Assembly: GCA_963575745.1 (NCBI GenBank)
Contig: CAUYUJ010008613.1
Coordinates: 436,577 to 500,576, forward strand
Reading direction: 5' to 3'
Origin: Prorocentrum cordatum
Lineage: Eukaryota; Sar; Dinophyceae; Prorocentrales; Prorocentraceae
Length of the DNA: 64,000 nucleotides
Below the pieces are notes generated by a model. The model saw nothing but the letters and a program-made list of their open reading frames with translations. It ran no database searches and was not told the origin of the DNA. The position numbers were made by a program, and so were the translations under genes. This document shows positions 43,925 to 53,626 of this stretch, piece by piece (positions within the stretch are counted from its first letter, which is position 1; every line of letters begins with the position of its first letter).

Positions 43925-44013
43925 GACACCTCTCATTCGGAGGTGACGGTGATTGACACTTCTTATTCGGAGTTGACGGTGATGATCGACACCCCTCATT
44001 CGGAGTTGCCGCC
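43925..44013 (+). repeat. Three tandem 30-33 bp leader repeats upstream of gag
   Basis: Units start at 43925, 43955 and 43988, sharing GACAC, CTCATTCGGAG and TGACGGTGAT. The first can fold as CACCTC (43927-43932), loop TCATTCG, GAGGTG (43940-43945). They sit between the primer site and the gag start, where packaging or translation signals of retroelements lie. Confidence 0.85.
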
Positions 44014-44686
44014 ATGGCGACTACTGGAGGAGCCGCTGCAGCCAGCGGCGAGGACAAGAACAGCGGGGGCAAGATTCCCGTGCCCGTCTTGGACGGCACG
44101 AACAAGACGATGAAGAAGTTCCGCCGAGAAGTCGCCACCTGGCAGATTGGCACCGAGGTCAAGCTGCCTAAGCAGGGCGCGACGCTGTTGGCCAGCCTCA
44201 AGGGCAAGGTCGAGGAGGCGCGCGAGGAGCCCGACCTAGAGACCATCAAGGGCGACGGCTCGGCGGAGGTTTTCTTGGAGTACCTCGGGAAGCGCTTTCC
44301 CGAGATCGAAGTATCGGAGTTACCGGCGTCCTTGGAGACATTCGCGAAGCCGGCGCGCGTCCGGCGCAAGTTTGAGGAGACCCGCGATTTCAACAATCGC
44401 TTCAACAGCATAGCGATGAAGGGGAACTAAGGATATCCAGGTGCCCGACGAGGTCTTGGCCGACCTGTGCATCACGGGCGCCCGCCTGCCACCAGAGCGC
44501 GCGGCGAGCGTGCTCAACGGCGTGGGCAACAAGTTCAATCCGACGAAGATCCAGGGGCAGCCCATGATCAAATTGCCCAAAGTATCGGTCGTGGACGGCA
44601 ACAGAGAGCATCACCACAACAAAGGCGGCTACGGAGGTCACAAGAAGGACCGCAAGAAGGCGCGCGCCACGGAGGTCCATGACTAG
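44014..44686 (+). pseudogene. gag capsid-type region of element 3
   Basis: The start is ATG 44014 in GCCGCCATGG, an ideal Kozak context. After an Ala/Gly/Ser/Lys-rich beginning, PVPVLDGTNKTMKKFRREVA and TWQIGTEVKLPKQGATLL are the gag region typical of copia elements, followed by helical sequence. The first frame ends at TAA 44428-44430, but the next frame carries DEVLADLCITGARLPPERA and continues to TAG 44684-44686. A frameshift near 44425 and this TAG are therefore lesions. Gag forms the particle that encloses element RNA. Confidence 0.85.
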
Positions 44687-46049
44687 GCCGAGAACGACGG
44701 CGCGTCCACCGACAGCTCCGAGGACTACGACGACGACTTGCAGCTGCAGGACGTGATAGACGAGGCGGAGGGGCAGGTGGCTTTCTTCACTAAGAAGATG
44801 GTGCGCGCCAAGGACAAGCTGAAGGAGGTCAGGCAGGCGCGCGGATACTTCGCCATGCGAGACGGCGGGCATCCGCCGAAGAAGGACGATGCCAAGGTCG
44901 CCAAGATGAAGGCGAGGACGCACCGTGGAGCTTGCGGCCAGAAGGGCCACTGGCGCGGCGACCCGCAGTGCTCCCAGAAGAACGACCCCAACGCGAGGGT
45001 CGACATCCCGCGAAAGGGAAGTCACAAGACGAATGTGATCACGAACGACGGGGCCGGCGACGCGCAGGAGCCCGGGGCCTTCAACATCCAGCCGATCGAG
45101 TACCTGGAGAAGGAGCCGTTCCGCTTCGGAGCATCCAAGGTGGTGTACGCAGTCAAGGCGGCGCTGATTCCCTGCTCGGTGCACGGCAAGGCCTTCACCG
45201 TGCGCATGAGCATCGCGCGCAGCGCCGTGCCTGGATTGTTCAGCCGCCGGGCCCAGGGCGAGCTGGACGTGGTCTACCGCGCAGGGGACAACAAGTTGGA
45301 CGTCAAGTCCGTCAACGAGCACGGCACCCAGATGGGTTTGAACCGCGCCAGACAATCGACGCTCGAGACCACGGGCTTCAAGCCAAGCTACATGCCAGTG
45401 TCGGACGTCTCGGACACCGAGACCGAGATCCGGCTGCATCTTTCTTCGACTTACCACGCTGAGACAGCCGTGGCCAGCGCCGCCAAGCCGGCAGCGCCCG
45501 AGTTTTGCGACCAAGGGGTCGCCTCGGAGGCCGACGAGTCTCAGTCGGATGCTGACTGTGACGAGCTCGACAGCGCTGAGCTGTTCGAGCAGCAGGTGCG
45601 CCAGGTCATGCGCGCATACATTCCATCGCGTCAGTCATCATCGGGGTCGGAGGATGAGGCAGGTGGGGTCGTTCCTACGTTCGCCAGCACAGCACAGATC
45701 ATGCAAACCGATCACACAGGACGAGGAGCTAAACCAGACAGCACCCCTCAGCCACGTCGTGTCCGATATCAGCAGCAAGCAAGCGGTAGCGAGCAACGAG
45801 ATCAGCCATCAGCACGGGGTCATTTAACCACATCACCACCACAGCCATCTGGCTCGAGTTCATCTCGGGCTCCAACAGCTTTTACGACGCGTGGCGTGGC
45901 AGATCCAGCCACCGCAGCTTCTCGCGAAAAAACGGCCGGAGTTCATGCCCCCGTCGCAGCGGAAATGCATGAGATCTCCCAGGGCGACGAACCCGGAGGT
46001 CAGCTGCTCGAGTGCGCCGACGCCGAGTTTTTCCCGCCTGCCGGCGATC
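44687..46049 (+). pseudogene. gag zinc knuckle and protease region of element 3
   Basis: The same frame as the end of gag. An acidic stretch and a coiled-coil-like part (QDVIDEAEGQVAFFTKKMVR) precede the zinc knuckle GACGQKGHWRGDPQC. The first Cys of C-x2-C-x4-H-x4-C is replaced by Arg (CGT, 44924-44926). The protease-like region follows (PFRFGASKVVYAVKAALIP, then AVPGLFSRRAQGELDVVY), without a visible D-T/S-G. From about 45440 it is a Ser/Glu/Pro-rich linker. Confidence 0.75.
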
Positions 46050-46837
46050 TCCAGCATGCGGATGGGGGACCTACAGGCGGAGGAGGCGGAGGTGGCAAGC
46101 TACGAGTTGGATGCGCGCGACGCGACGTGCGACCAGCTCCGCGTCATCCTGCGCGCGCTGAGGGCCGGGGCCGAGGGCCAAGACAAGAAGGCGCGGGACA
46201 TCCCCGGGCTCGGCAAGATGCGCAAGCACGAGCTCCAGGAGTAGCGCAGGATGAAAGGCATCGATTTCGACCAGCACACGACCGTGCTGGAGTTCAGGCA
46301 GCGCCTGAAGAGTTGGAAGGTCGAGAACGCGGTCGGCGGCGCCTCGAGCAACGTGGCCTATCCAAGCTTGCAGATCACGGGGAGCGACATGGCGACTTGG
46401 GTTACGCGCGGCGAGAGGTGCTGGAGCTGGACAACGGCCGAGCGAGCCCGCTCCTGGCGCGCTTCGGCAGGCGGGTCAAGTCACGGGGTGAGGCCGCTCG
46501 AGCCAGATAACCTCAAGACCACCATCCAGGAGGTGTTGGCCGAGGAGGTGGTCCTGGACGACGAGTCGGTGACGCTGACGGCGACGGTCCAGCGCGCCTC
46601 AGCAAGTCAAGGCAGCTGGACGGGCCACCGCCGCCCGAGGCCGGTCGAGGAGCACAAGATGGACACCGGCGACCACGGCTTCCAGAAGGCGGGCGAGACC
46701 GACCAGGAGACGGACGCGGCGTCTCCGCGCGACAAGGCCTGGGCGGCGGCAGCCGCCAGGACCAGCCGCCAGTTTCGGGCCGGCGGCCAGGCATCAAGAA
46801 GGGCAAGCGCGTCGGCCTACTCTACCAGGTCACGGGC
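46050..46837 (+). pseudogene. Linker domain between protease and methyltransferase-like domain, element 3
   Basis: From about 46050 the meaningful frame is the one with EEAEVASYELDARDATCDQL, RVILRALRAG and KARDIPGLGKMRKHELQE, interrupted by TAG 46242-46244 and continuing MKGIDFDQHTTVLEFRQRLK. It looks helical. Near 46390-46480 another frame gives ARREVLELDNGRASPLLARF. Overlapping frames to 46510 and 46844 are the by-products. Function unknown; such linkers are common in large dinoflagellate copia elements. Confidence 0.6.
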
Positions 46838-47829
46838 TTGCTGAGCGCCTTCGCGTTTCAGGCGGTGCTCGCGGCGAACTGGCTGTCCCAACCTCACAAG
46901 CCGTTCGCTCAGCATGCGACGAGCGCCGCGCAGGACGTGGCGGTCCACGCGAGGAACGCCAAGGAGATCTACACCGTCCGGGGCCACGGCGTGGACGTCA
47001 TGCAGGTAGTCGGAGACGAAGGCGGTATTGCCGAGGCGGCAGTGCGCCGCAACGCGACAGCCACGGAGGTGATCGACCGCAAGTACGGCTGGGACCTCCG
47101 CAAGCACAAGGACCTCGAGATGACGCACGAGCGGTGCTACGCATCGAGGCCGAAGTCCGCGTCGATCGGGCTACCCTGCGTCTACTACGCGAACATTGCG
47201 CGCCTCAACTTCCGCGCGCCGCAGGGCAAGCAGGCACTGCGGCGATTGTGGCGCGCGGAGCTGCCATTCCTTCTCGTGGCCCGCGACCTCTTCCAGTCTC
47301 AGCTCGATTCAGGCGGCGTCGCCATGATCGAGAAACCGGCCACCAGCCGGATCTGGACACAGCGCATCATGATGAAGCTACTTGCCGACAAGCGCGTGTA
47401 CCAGGTGAGGTGCGATGTGCGATATGCGCGAGCACGGGGCTCGACACTACAAGACGGGGGGGCTCGTCAAGCACCCCGCCAAGCTTCTCGTCACCCACAA
47501 GGAGTTCGAGCGGCTACGCCGCACCTGCAGCCACACACACACACACACACACGCCACGACCATGCGTTCGGGAACAACGTGGCGGTGCGGAAGTCTGGCG
47601 TTGATCCAGCCAAGTTCTGCCGAGCGGCGGTGTGCATCGTCGAGCAGATCATTCGCCGGCAGGGTGGGCCTCGCGCCACCGCGCCCCTGGGAGAGACGGG
47701 CGAGCTCATTGGGGACCCAGGCCCCATGGGCGGCGGAGGCGACTTCGCCGACACTCACGACGTGAAGGCCGACGAGACTGTGGACGGCAGGATCGGGGTC
47801 GGCGCGGTCACTTTCACAGAGATTGTAGC
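46838..47829 (+). pseudogene. Methyltransferase-like domain of element 3
   Basis: It is the first part of a 1075-codon frame (46838-50065). HGVDVMQVVGDEGGIAEAA near 46985-47041 corresponds to motif I (D-E-G-G loop). ATEVIDRKYGWDLRKHKD is the acidic strand, closely matching element 2. RPKSASIGLPCVYYANIAR holds the motif IV-like L-P-C at 47171-47179. VAMIEKPATSRIWTQ (Glu codon 47330-47332) is motif VI-like. Between about 47415 and 47530 the tail (CDMREHGARHYKTGGLVK) is in another frame, and the original frame resumes at a (CA)n run. Inactive as it stands. Confidence 0.75.
47530..47553 (+). repeat. (CA)n run inside pol of element 3
   Basis: CACACACA run at the point where the reading frame returns to that of the long open frame. 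It encodes His-Thr repeats in both frames. Confidence 0.9.
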
Positions 47830-49430
47830 AGCCTGCTGCAAGCCAGCCGAGCTGGCCGCGCTCAAGAGACTCCACGTCCACTTGGGCCATCCGTCGAATG
47901 AAGACTTGGGCCGCAGTCTGCGACTCAAGGGCGCTAAGTCGGCCACCGTGCAGGCCGTCAAGGGGCTGATCTGCGGAGTGCGTCGCTCGCGGCAGCGCCC
48001 GAGCGCAAGGAGACCAGCGCACCTACACTTTGTGCAAGATTTCGACGACGGCGTGGGCATCGATTGCTTCGAGCTCAAGGACGTCGACGGCAAGAGCTAC
48101 TGGTACTTCAGCATCGTCGACTTGGCCACTACGTTCCACGTCGCGACGCTGATCGGTCGCCACACCAGCCAGGAGTTCGCTACGGCCTTCGAGAGGTGCT
48201 GGGCCTCCTGGGCCGGCGTCCCAGACCGAGTCCATTTCGACATGGGGAGGGGGTTCGGCGGCGTTCTCAGCGAGATGTTCCAGTCTTCCGACGCGGTGCA
48301 GCTACCTATCGCGGGACAGGCCCACTGGAAGCGCGGCCGAGTGGAACGTCAGGGAGCCTGGTGGAAGGAGCTCGCTGCAAGGACGATCGAGCACTCGTCG
48401 ATCAGGGGCGAGGACGAGATGCGGACGCCGGGCATCATGGCGTCCGGCGCCAAGAACTCGCTGAGGAGGCGGGCCGGCTTCAGCCCCGCGCAGTGGGTGT
48501 TGGGATGCGATCCCGAGATGCCCGCCGACCTGGTGGACGACGCGGCCAACTACAGTGCCCGCAGTCTCGCCACCAACGGCGAGAATATTCGCCGCCGATA
48601 TGCTATTCGGACGGCGGCGCGCGAGTCGTTCATGCGGATGCAGAACGACGACCAGCTCAGACGAGCTATGCTGGCTCGCGCGCACCGTGGCCACACCCTT
48701 GTCAGTGGGCGAGATGTGCTACATGTTCCCCCAAGTCAAGAAGAAAAGGAGCAGCACAACCGCGACGCCAAGAAGGGCATCTGGCGGGGGCCGTGCGTGG
48801 TCATCGGTCACCAGGGCAACAACACCTGGGTCTCGCTGGGAGGGCACACCGTGCTGGCGGCCCCGGAGCACATGAAGGCGCTCGCTCCGGACGACGTCTG
48901 GTTCCCGAACGGTCGGGGCGAGATCGGCCAGGCCGTGGCCGAGTTCAACAGGGCTCGCGACTCACTCGAGCAGGAGGAGGTCCCGGTGGAGGACATCCGC
49001 CCCGAGCCGGGCCAGCCCGAGGTCCAGCCAGACGAGATGGAGCAGTCGTGGCGTGCTTTCATCGACAGCCCAGACAACGACGACCTGAGGCTGGGCGTTC
49101 CTGAGGACCCGAAGTCCCAGGAGCAGATCGAGGTGCTGCCCGCCGACCGAGCCGACATACCTCATTCAGCCTTGGAGAAGCCCTACGGTCCCGTCGAGTT
49201 CCGACGACGGCGAGCGACCTTCGACGGGACGGACAGCGGCGACTTCGGCCCGGCCCTCAAGCGCCTGCAGACCGCCAAAGAGCACGCAGGCTCCGGAGGA
49301 CCGCCCCCGAGGACAGCCTCGCGCGATCGGGCGGCCGTGCCCGGCGGCGGAGCAGCGGCTGGATCCGAGCAGGAGAGCGCTAGAGAGCGTTCGAGGTCGG
49401 CTCCCAGAGAAGCGATGCAGACCTCCATCG
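47830..49430 (+). pseudogene. Integrase of element 3 with C-terminal barrel and linker
   Basis: KRLHVHLGHPSNEDLGRSLR and GLICGVRRSR are the zinc region, with the C-x2-C pair damaged. The core is VGIDCFEL (Asp 48062-48064), VHFDMGRGF (Asp 48239-48241) and GRVERQGAWW (Glu 48344-48346), so D-D-E is intact. RRAGFSPAQWVLGCDPEMPA follows. WRGPCVVIGHQGNNTWVSLG with APEHMK is the C-terminal barrel. An acidic Pro/Glu linker runs to about 49430. This is the best-preserved integrase in the window. Confidence 0.93.
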
Positions 49431-50432
49431 TCACCGAGAGGATCAAGCGCAAGCAAGCCGACATGGAGATCCACTGGAGGGCCATTAAGGACTCCGACAG
49501 GGAGCTCTACCGAGAGGCGGCGGCCAAGCAGTGGAGCGAGTGGCAGAAGTACGGATCCTGTCAGGTGCTCAACATCGAGGAGTCCGAGGCGGTCAGGGGC
49601 AGGGCCAAGTCCAACTTCATCTTGCCAAGCCGGTTTGTGTACTGGGCTAAGAACGCGCCGCTGCGGACCGACATGCACCCGCTGAAGGTCAAGGCCAAGG
49701 CCCGACTCTGCGTCGGGCGCCACATGGGCCCGCGTCTCGTTCAGGGCGACCTGCGCACAGACGCGCCTGAGGTCACCCGCACCTCGACTGTGCTGTTCTT
49801 CACCGTCTGCCAGACGTTCGACCTGGAGGTTTACGCAGCGGACGTGGAGGTGGCTTTCATGCAAGGCGACGAGCAGCCCGACCAGCAGTTGCACATGGCT
49901 CAGCCCCCCGAGGGCTTACCCTGGTTGCACCCGAAGCAGTTGATCAATATCCTCAAGGGAGTCTTCGGGCTAGCCACCGCACCGCGACAGTGGTGGGCTA
50001 AGCTCAACAAGACCTTGCTTGCGGTGGAGGAGAGGCTAGGTGACTACGTGTTCCGACTTCGCTAGCATTCGCTAGATCCAGCGCTGTACTACGGCTACGG
50101 CAAGCAAGGGAGGTTGTGCGCGTTGGTGGTCGCCCACGTGGACGACCTGCTGTTGGGCGTCTCGCCCAAGTACCCGACCTTGTACGACCAGCTCTACAAG
50201 CTCCTGCCGTGGGGCGACTGGAGGGGGTTGCCATTCCCCTTTTGTTGCAAGAAGGCGCGGCGCCATGAGAAGGGCGTCCTACTCCTGCGCCAGACAGAGT
50301 GCGCGAACACGATCGAGGAGATCGCGCTCAGAAAGGAACGCAAGACGGAGCTGTCGGTGGAGGCGACGCCAGCCGAGTTTTCGGACAACCGCTCCGCCCT
50401 CGGAGCGCTTGGATGTTTTTTCATCGCAGACT
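49431..50432 (+). pseudogene. Reverse transcriptase of element 3
   Basis: Continuous with integrase. Fingers: EWQKYGSCQVLNIEESEA and KAKARLCVGRHMGPRL. Palm: YAADVEVAFMQGDEQ with catalytic Asp at 49841-49843. TAG 50063-50065 interrupts. The same frame goes on with HSLDPALYYGYGKQG and LVVAHVDDLLLGVSPKY, the Val-Asp-Asp box at 50138-50146. The frame is lost near 50430. Confidence 0.93.
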
Positions 50433-51355
50433 CGACCAGACCTGTCAGCTGGAGTAGCCATGTGACAGCGCACCCAGAACAAGCTCCCCACCCAGGACCT
50501 GCTCGAGACGAATCGGCCCATCAAGCTGGCGCGGAGGCACGCGGACGTGGGACTGGAAGTCCCGAAGCTACGTGGACCGCTCTGCCTGGTCACGTACCAC
50601 GACGCCAGCTGGGCCAATGCTGACGAGCCACCTGAAGGTGTCATAACTACGCTACTCCCGAAGATCGTGGACAGCAAGGACAAGAATATCAAGATCCGCT
50701 CACAGGCCGGCTACGCGACGTTTATCGCCGAGGCCAAGCTGTTGCGCGGCGACAATGCGCGAGCGGGAATCGTTGACTGGCGATTAGGCACCATCAAGAG
50801 GGTGTGCAAGTTTATTTTGGCAGCTGGGACGATGTCAGCTGTAGACCCATTAGGCTGTGCGCAGATCACACGCTGCGTTTTCGCTTCGCTTGAGTACCGG
50901 ATGCTCATCCAGAAGAAATTCCCCCGAGTTTGCTGCCGATTGCTCAGGTCACAGATTGCGCTAGTTTGTACGATACGATGTGCAAAGACGGTTATTCCAA
51001 GCTTCCGTCGGAGCGGCGCCTTTTGCTGGACCTAGTTGGCCTCACGGAGTGACTAGAAGGGGAAATAAGTAACGAATTCGTCGCCGACGATCAGCGCAGC
51101 CAGCTGCCTCTCTTTTGGTTTCCGACCGACCAGCAGCTCGGATATCAGTTCACCAAGCGATCTGACGGCAGTGCCATCAGCGCAGTGCTGCGAGACACAC
51201 GCCTTGCATTGCAGCATCAAGAGCCAACCGACCAGGCCCGAGAGCACGAGGCACATATGAACAGTGCCTGCTCGATTTTCAAGCGCGCCATACGCCTGGT
51301 TTCAGGATGGAGCGCAGCAGGCGTTCGGTTCCAGCTTAGTTGGTTGACGTGAGAT
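50433..51355 (+). pseudogene. RNase H and C-terminus of element 3
   Basis: After a shift, TRPDLSAGVAM ends at TGA 50463-50465 and the frame continues to LCLVTYHDASWANADEPPEG (first Asp) and SQAGYATFIAEAKLLRG (Glu). After another shift TDCASLYDTMCKDGYSKLPS and RRLLLDLVGLTE appear, TGA 51050-51052 (relatives have Trp), and then FWFPTDQQLGYQFTKRSDG, the usual copia RNase H end signature. Confidence 0.82.
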
Positions 51356-51414
51356 CTGACATGTCCCAACGATCTAAGACCAGAGGCGCACAGATCATAA
51401 TAATCGTGCACGGG

Positions 51415-51705
51415 TGTGAAAGATATAGTGTCCTTGCTGATCTGTAAGCAGTGTAGCATAACATGCCAGCAAGCAAGCAGGGCGTGCTAATATTCAGGCG
51501 AGAGGCAACATGTCCTTTCGTATCCATTTGGGCTCCAGGGCCCTTGAGCTTGGGCGTATCGGCAGGGGCCTTCGCGGGTTCCGCTAAGCAGCCATCTTTC
51601 GCCGTCCATTGCGGATCTGATTGATATCATTGCTGTATCTTTGCTGACATACAACCTCGCGGTTATTATTGCATTACGACCCGGCTTTGCAACATTGGGT
51701 CTACA
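51415..51705 (+). repeat. 3' LTR of element 3
   Basis: TGTGAAAGATA to GGGTCTACA, the same length as the 5' LTR. A clear polypurine tract directly upstream is not visible (CACGGG only). Confidence 0.95.
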
Positions 51706-51710
51706 CGGCC
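51706..51710. repeat. Target-site duplication, right copy (CGGCC)
   Basis: Identical to 43534-43538; array sequence CCCAAGAGGCCTCC continues directly after it. Confidence 0.88.
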
Positions 51711-52790
51711 CAAGAGGCCTCCAAGAGGGCCCCCAGACGGCTTGAAGAGAGCTTCAAGCAGCACAGGAGAGTTCTAACACGGCCCAAGAGAGTACCCAGG
51801 AACCCCGAGGGGGCCACCGGAGGATTCCTACATGGATGGAGAGGGCCCCCCGAGGGCCCCAAGACGGGTTCAGGCCCCCATAACGGGCGGAGGGGGACCC
51901 AGAACGGCCGAACTGGGTTCCCAGAGGGTCCAAAAAAAGGCTTACCAGGACACCCTGAAGACGGTCCAGAAGGCCGCTGAGAAGGCCTCCGCGTTCAAAA
52001 ACAAACATGTCCGATGGAAAAACGTACATTTCAATGAGATTCGTTTCTTCTGTTCCATCGGCGCCACACGGTCCACGAGGCCCCCAAGACGGCTCCAAGA
52101 CAGCCTCAAGAGAGCGTCGAGCAGCACAAGAGAGCTCCAAAACAGCCCGAGAGGGTCCCCAGGGAGCCCGAGGGAGCCACCAGAGGATCCTTACATGGTC
52201 GGAGGGGGCTCCATGAGGGCCCCAAGACGGCTCAGTTACTTATGATATGGCAAAAGGGCCTTGGGACAGCCGAAATGGGCTCCCAGACAGGCCACAAAAG
52301 GCCCAACATGACCCCCCCACACACGACTGTTCAAGAGGCCGCTGAGAAGGCCTTCCAAAGGCAAGAATCAAACATTTACCATGCAAAAACGTATAGTTAT
52401 GGGAGCTTCGTTTTCAGTTCTACCGGCGGTCGCGACGGCCCAAGAGGTTACCAAAGTGGGCCCCGGACGACCCCGGAGGCCCCAAAGAGGGTTCCACCAC
52501 GGGCTGAAAAGAGCTTCAAGCGGCACAGAATAGCTACAAGACGGCCCAAGAGCGCCCCCAGGAAACCCGAGGAGGCCACCAGAGGATTCCTACATGGTCG
52601 GAGAGTGCCCCACGAAGGCCCCAAGACGGGCTGAGCTCCCCACGACGAGCCAAGCGGGACCCAGAATTGCCGAAATGGGCCTTCAGACGGGCCAACAAAG
52701 GCCCAAGGGACCCCAAAGAAGGCCTGGAGAGGCTCCAGAGACTGCCACAATGCTTCCAAAAAGGCTCGCGACACGCGTTTCAGTAGGCAC
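51711..52790 (+). repeat. CCCAAG-type array, fourth block, units about 357 bp
   Basis: About three units. GCCGCTGAGAAGGCC recurs near 51973 and 52331. Spacers with ATGGAAAAACGTACATTTCA (near 52012) and CATGCAAAAACGTATAG (near 52380) correspond to the spacer of the 38.7-39.4 kb block. Continues the array left of element 3. Confidence 0.85.
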
Positions 52791-52814
52791 CCGTGTACTG
52801 GGTGCGTTGAGAGA

Positions 52815-52950
52815 AAGGAGGAGGAGGAGGAGGAGGAGGAGGAGGAGGAGGACAAGGAGGAGGACAAGGAGGAGGAGAAGGAGGAGGAGCAGGAGGAGCA
52901 GGAGGAGGAGGAAGAGCAGGAGGAGGTGGGAGAGGAGGAGGAGGAGGCCT
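52815..52950 (+). repeat. (GGA)n tract
   Basis: GGAGGA with GACAAG and GAGCAG interruptions. Confidence 0.93.
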
Positions 52951-52987
52951 GAAGCGTCATAGACTTTGTGGCGCCTCAGGCCGAGCT

Positions 52988-53360
52988 CAGCAGGAGGAGG
53001 AGGAGGAGGAGGAGGAGGAGGAGCAGGAGGAGGAGGAGGAGGAAGATCAGGAGGACGGAGAGGGGGAAGAGGAGGAGGGATATTGTTCTTGTAAGATCAT
53101 CTTGTTATCTGATTATCTGGCTCGGGGGGGATGCCGAGGACGAGGAGGGAAGGGGAGCGCAGGATGAAGAGGGTACACCGAAGAGCGGGGAAGACAGGGA
53201 GGAGGAGGAGAAGGAGGAGGAAGAGGAGGAGGAGAAGGTGAAGGAGCAGGGATCCCTTTCAGGGAGAGACGCCGACGAGGAAATTGATGTGTATAATGTA
53301 TAAGATGATGGGAAGAGGGAGAACGGGAAGAGGAGGAGGGTAAGGGGACTGCAGTGGACA
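52988..53360 (+). repeat. Second GGA tract and degenerate purine-rich continuation
   Basis: (GGA)n at 52990-53080, then purine-rich GAGGAAGAGG/GAAGAGG sequence with some unique bases to 53345. A 111-codon Glu/Arg frame is low complexity. Confidence 0.8.
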
Positions 53361-53626
53361 AGGGATGATGACGGCGATGACGCTGATGACGATGACGATG
53401 ACTATGCCGACGACGACGCCGACGACGACCAACAAGATGTTGATGATGCGGATGATGATGTTGAAAAGTACAATGGCGATCATGGCGATGGTGATCACGA
53501 TGTTGATGGTAATGGTGATCATGATGATTGTTGTGATGGTGATCGTGAAGGTGATCATGACCATGACGATGACGATGAAGATGACGGGGATGAGGATGAC
53601 AATGATGACAATGATCATGACCCTAG
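53361..53626 (+). repeat. Degenerate GAT/GAC trinucleotide tract
   Basis: GATGATGACGGCGATGACGC and similar for about 260 bases, ending at hairpin H4. Confidence 0.9.

Larger units (their letters stand above)
43539..51705 (+). mobile_element. Ty1/copia-like retrotransposon, element 3 (structurally complete)
   Basis: It is 8167 bases: 5' LTR, tRNA-Met-type primer site, leader, gag, protease region, methyltransferase-like domain, integrase, reverse transcriptase, RNase H, 3' LTR. The flanking CGGCC duplication shows a simple insertion. The two LTRs differ at about 25 of 291 positions by my hand count, so the insertion is not recent. Coding lesions include a shift near 44425, TAG 44684-44686, TAG 46242-46244, shifts near 47.41 and 47.53 kb, TAG 50063-50065, a shift near 50.43 kb, TGA 50463-50465 and TGA 51050-51052. 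Confidence 0.96.

Noticed and set aside
44402-45514. 370-codon minus-strand open frame over gag/protease of element 3
   Set aside because: Antisense shadow of the copia polyprotein. The plus strand shows gag and zinc-knuckle motifs; the minus frame shows none.
49166-49894. 242-codon minus-strand open frame over reverse transcriptase
   Set aside because: Antisense to well-supported RT coding; produced by GC-rich codon bias.
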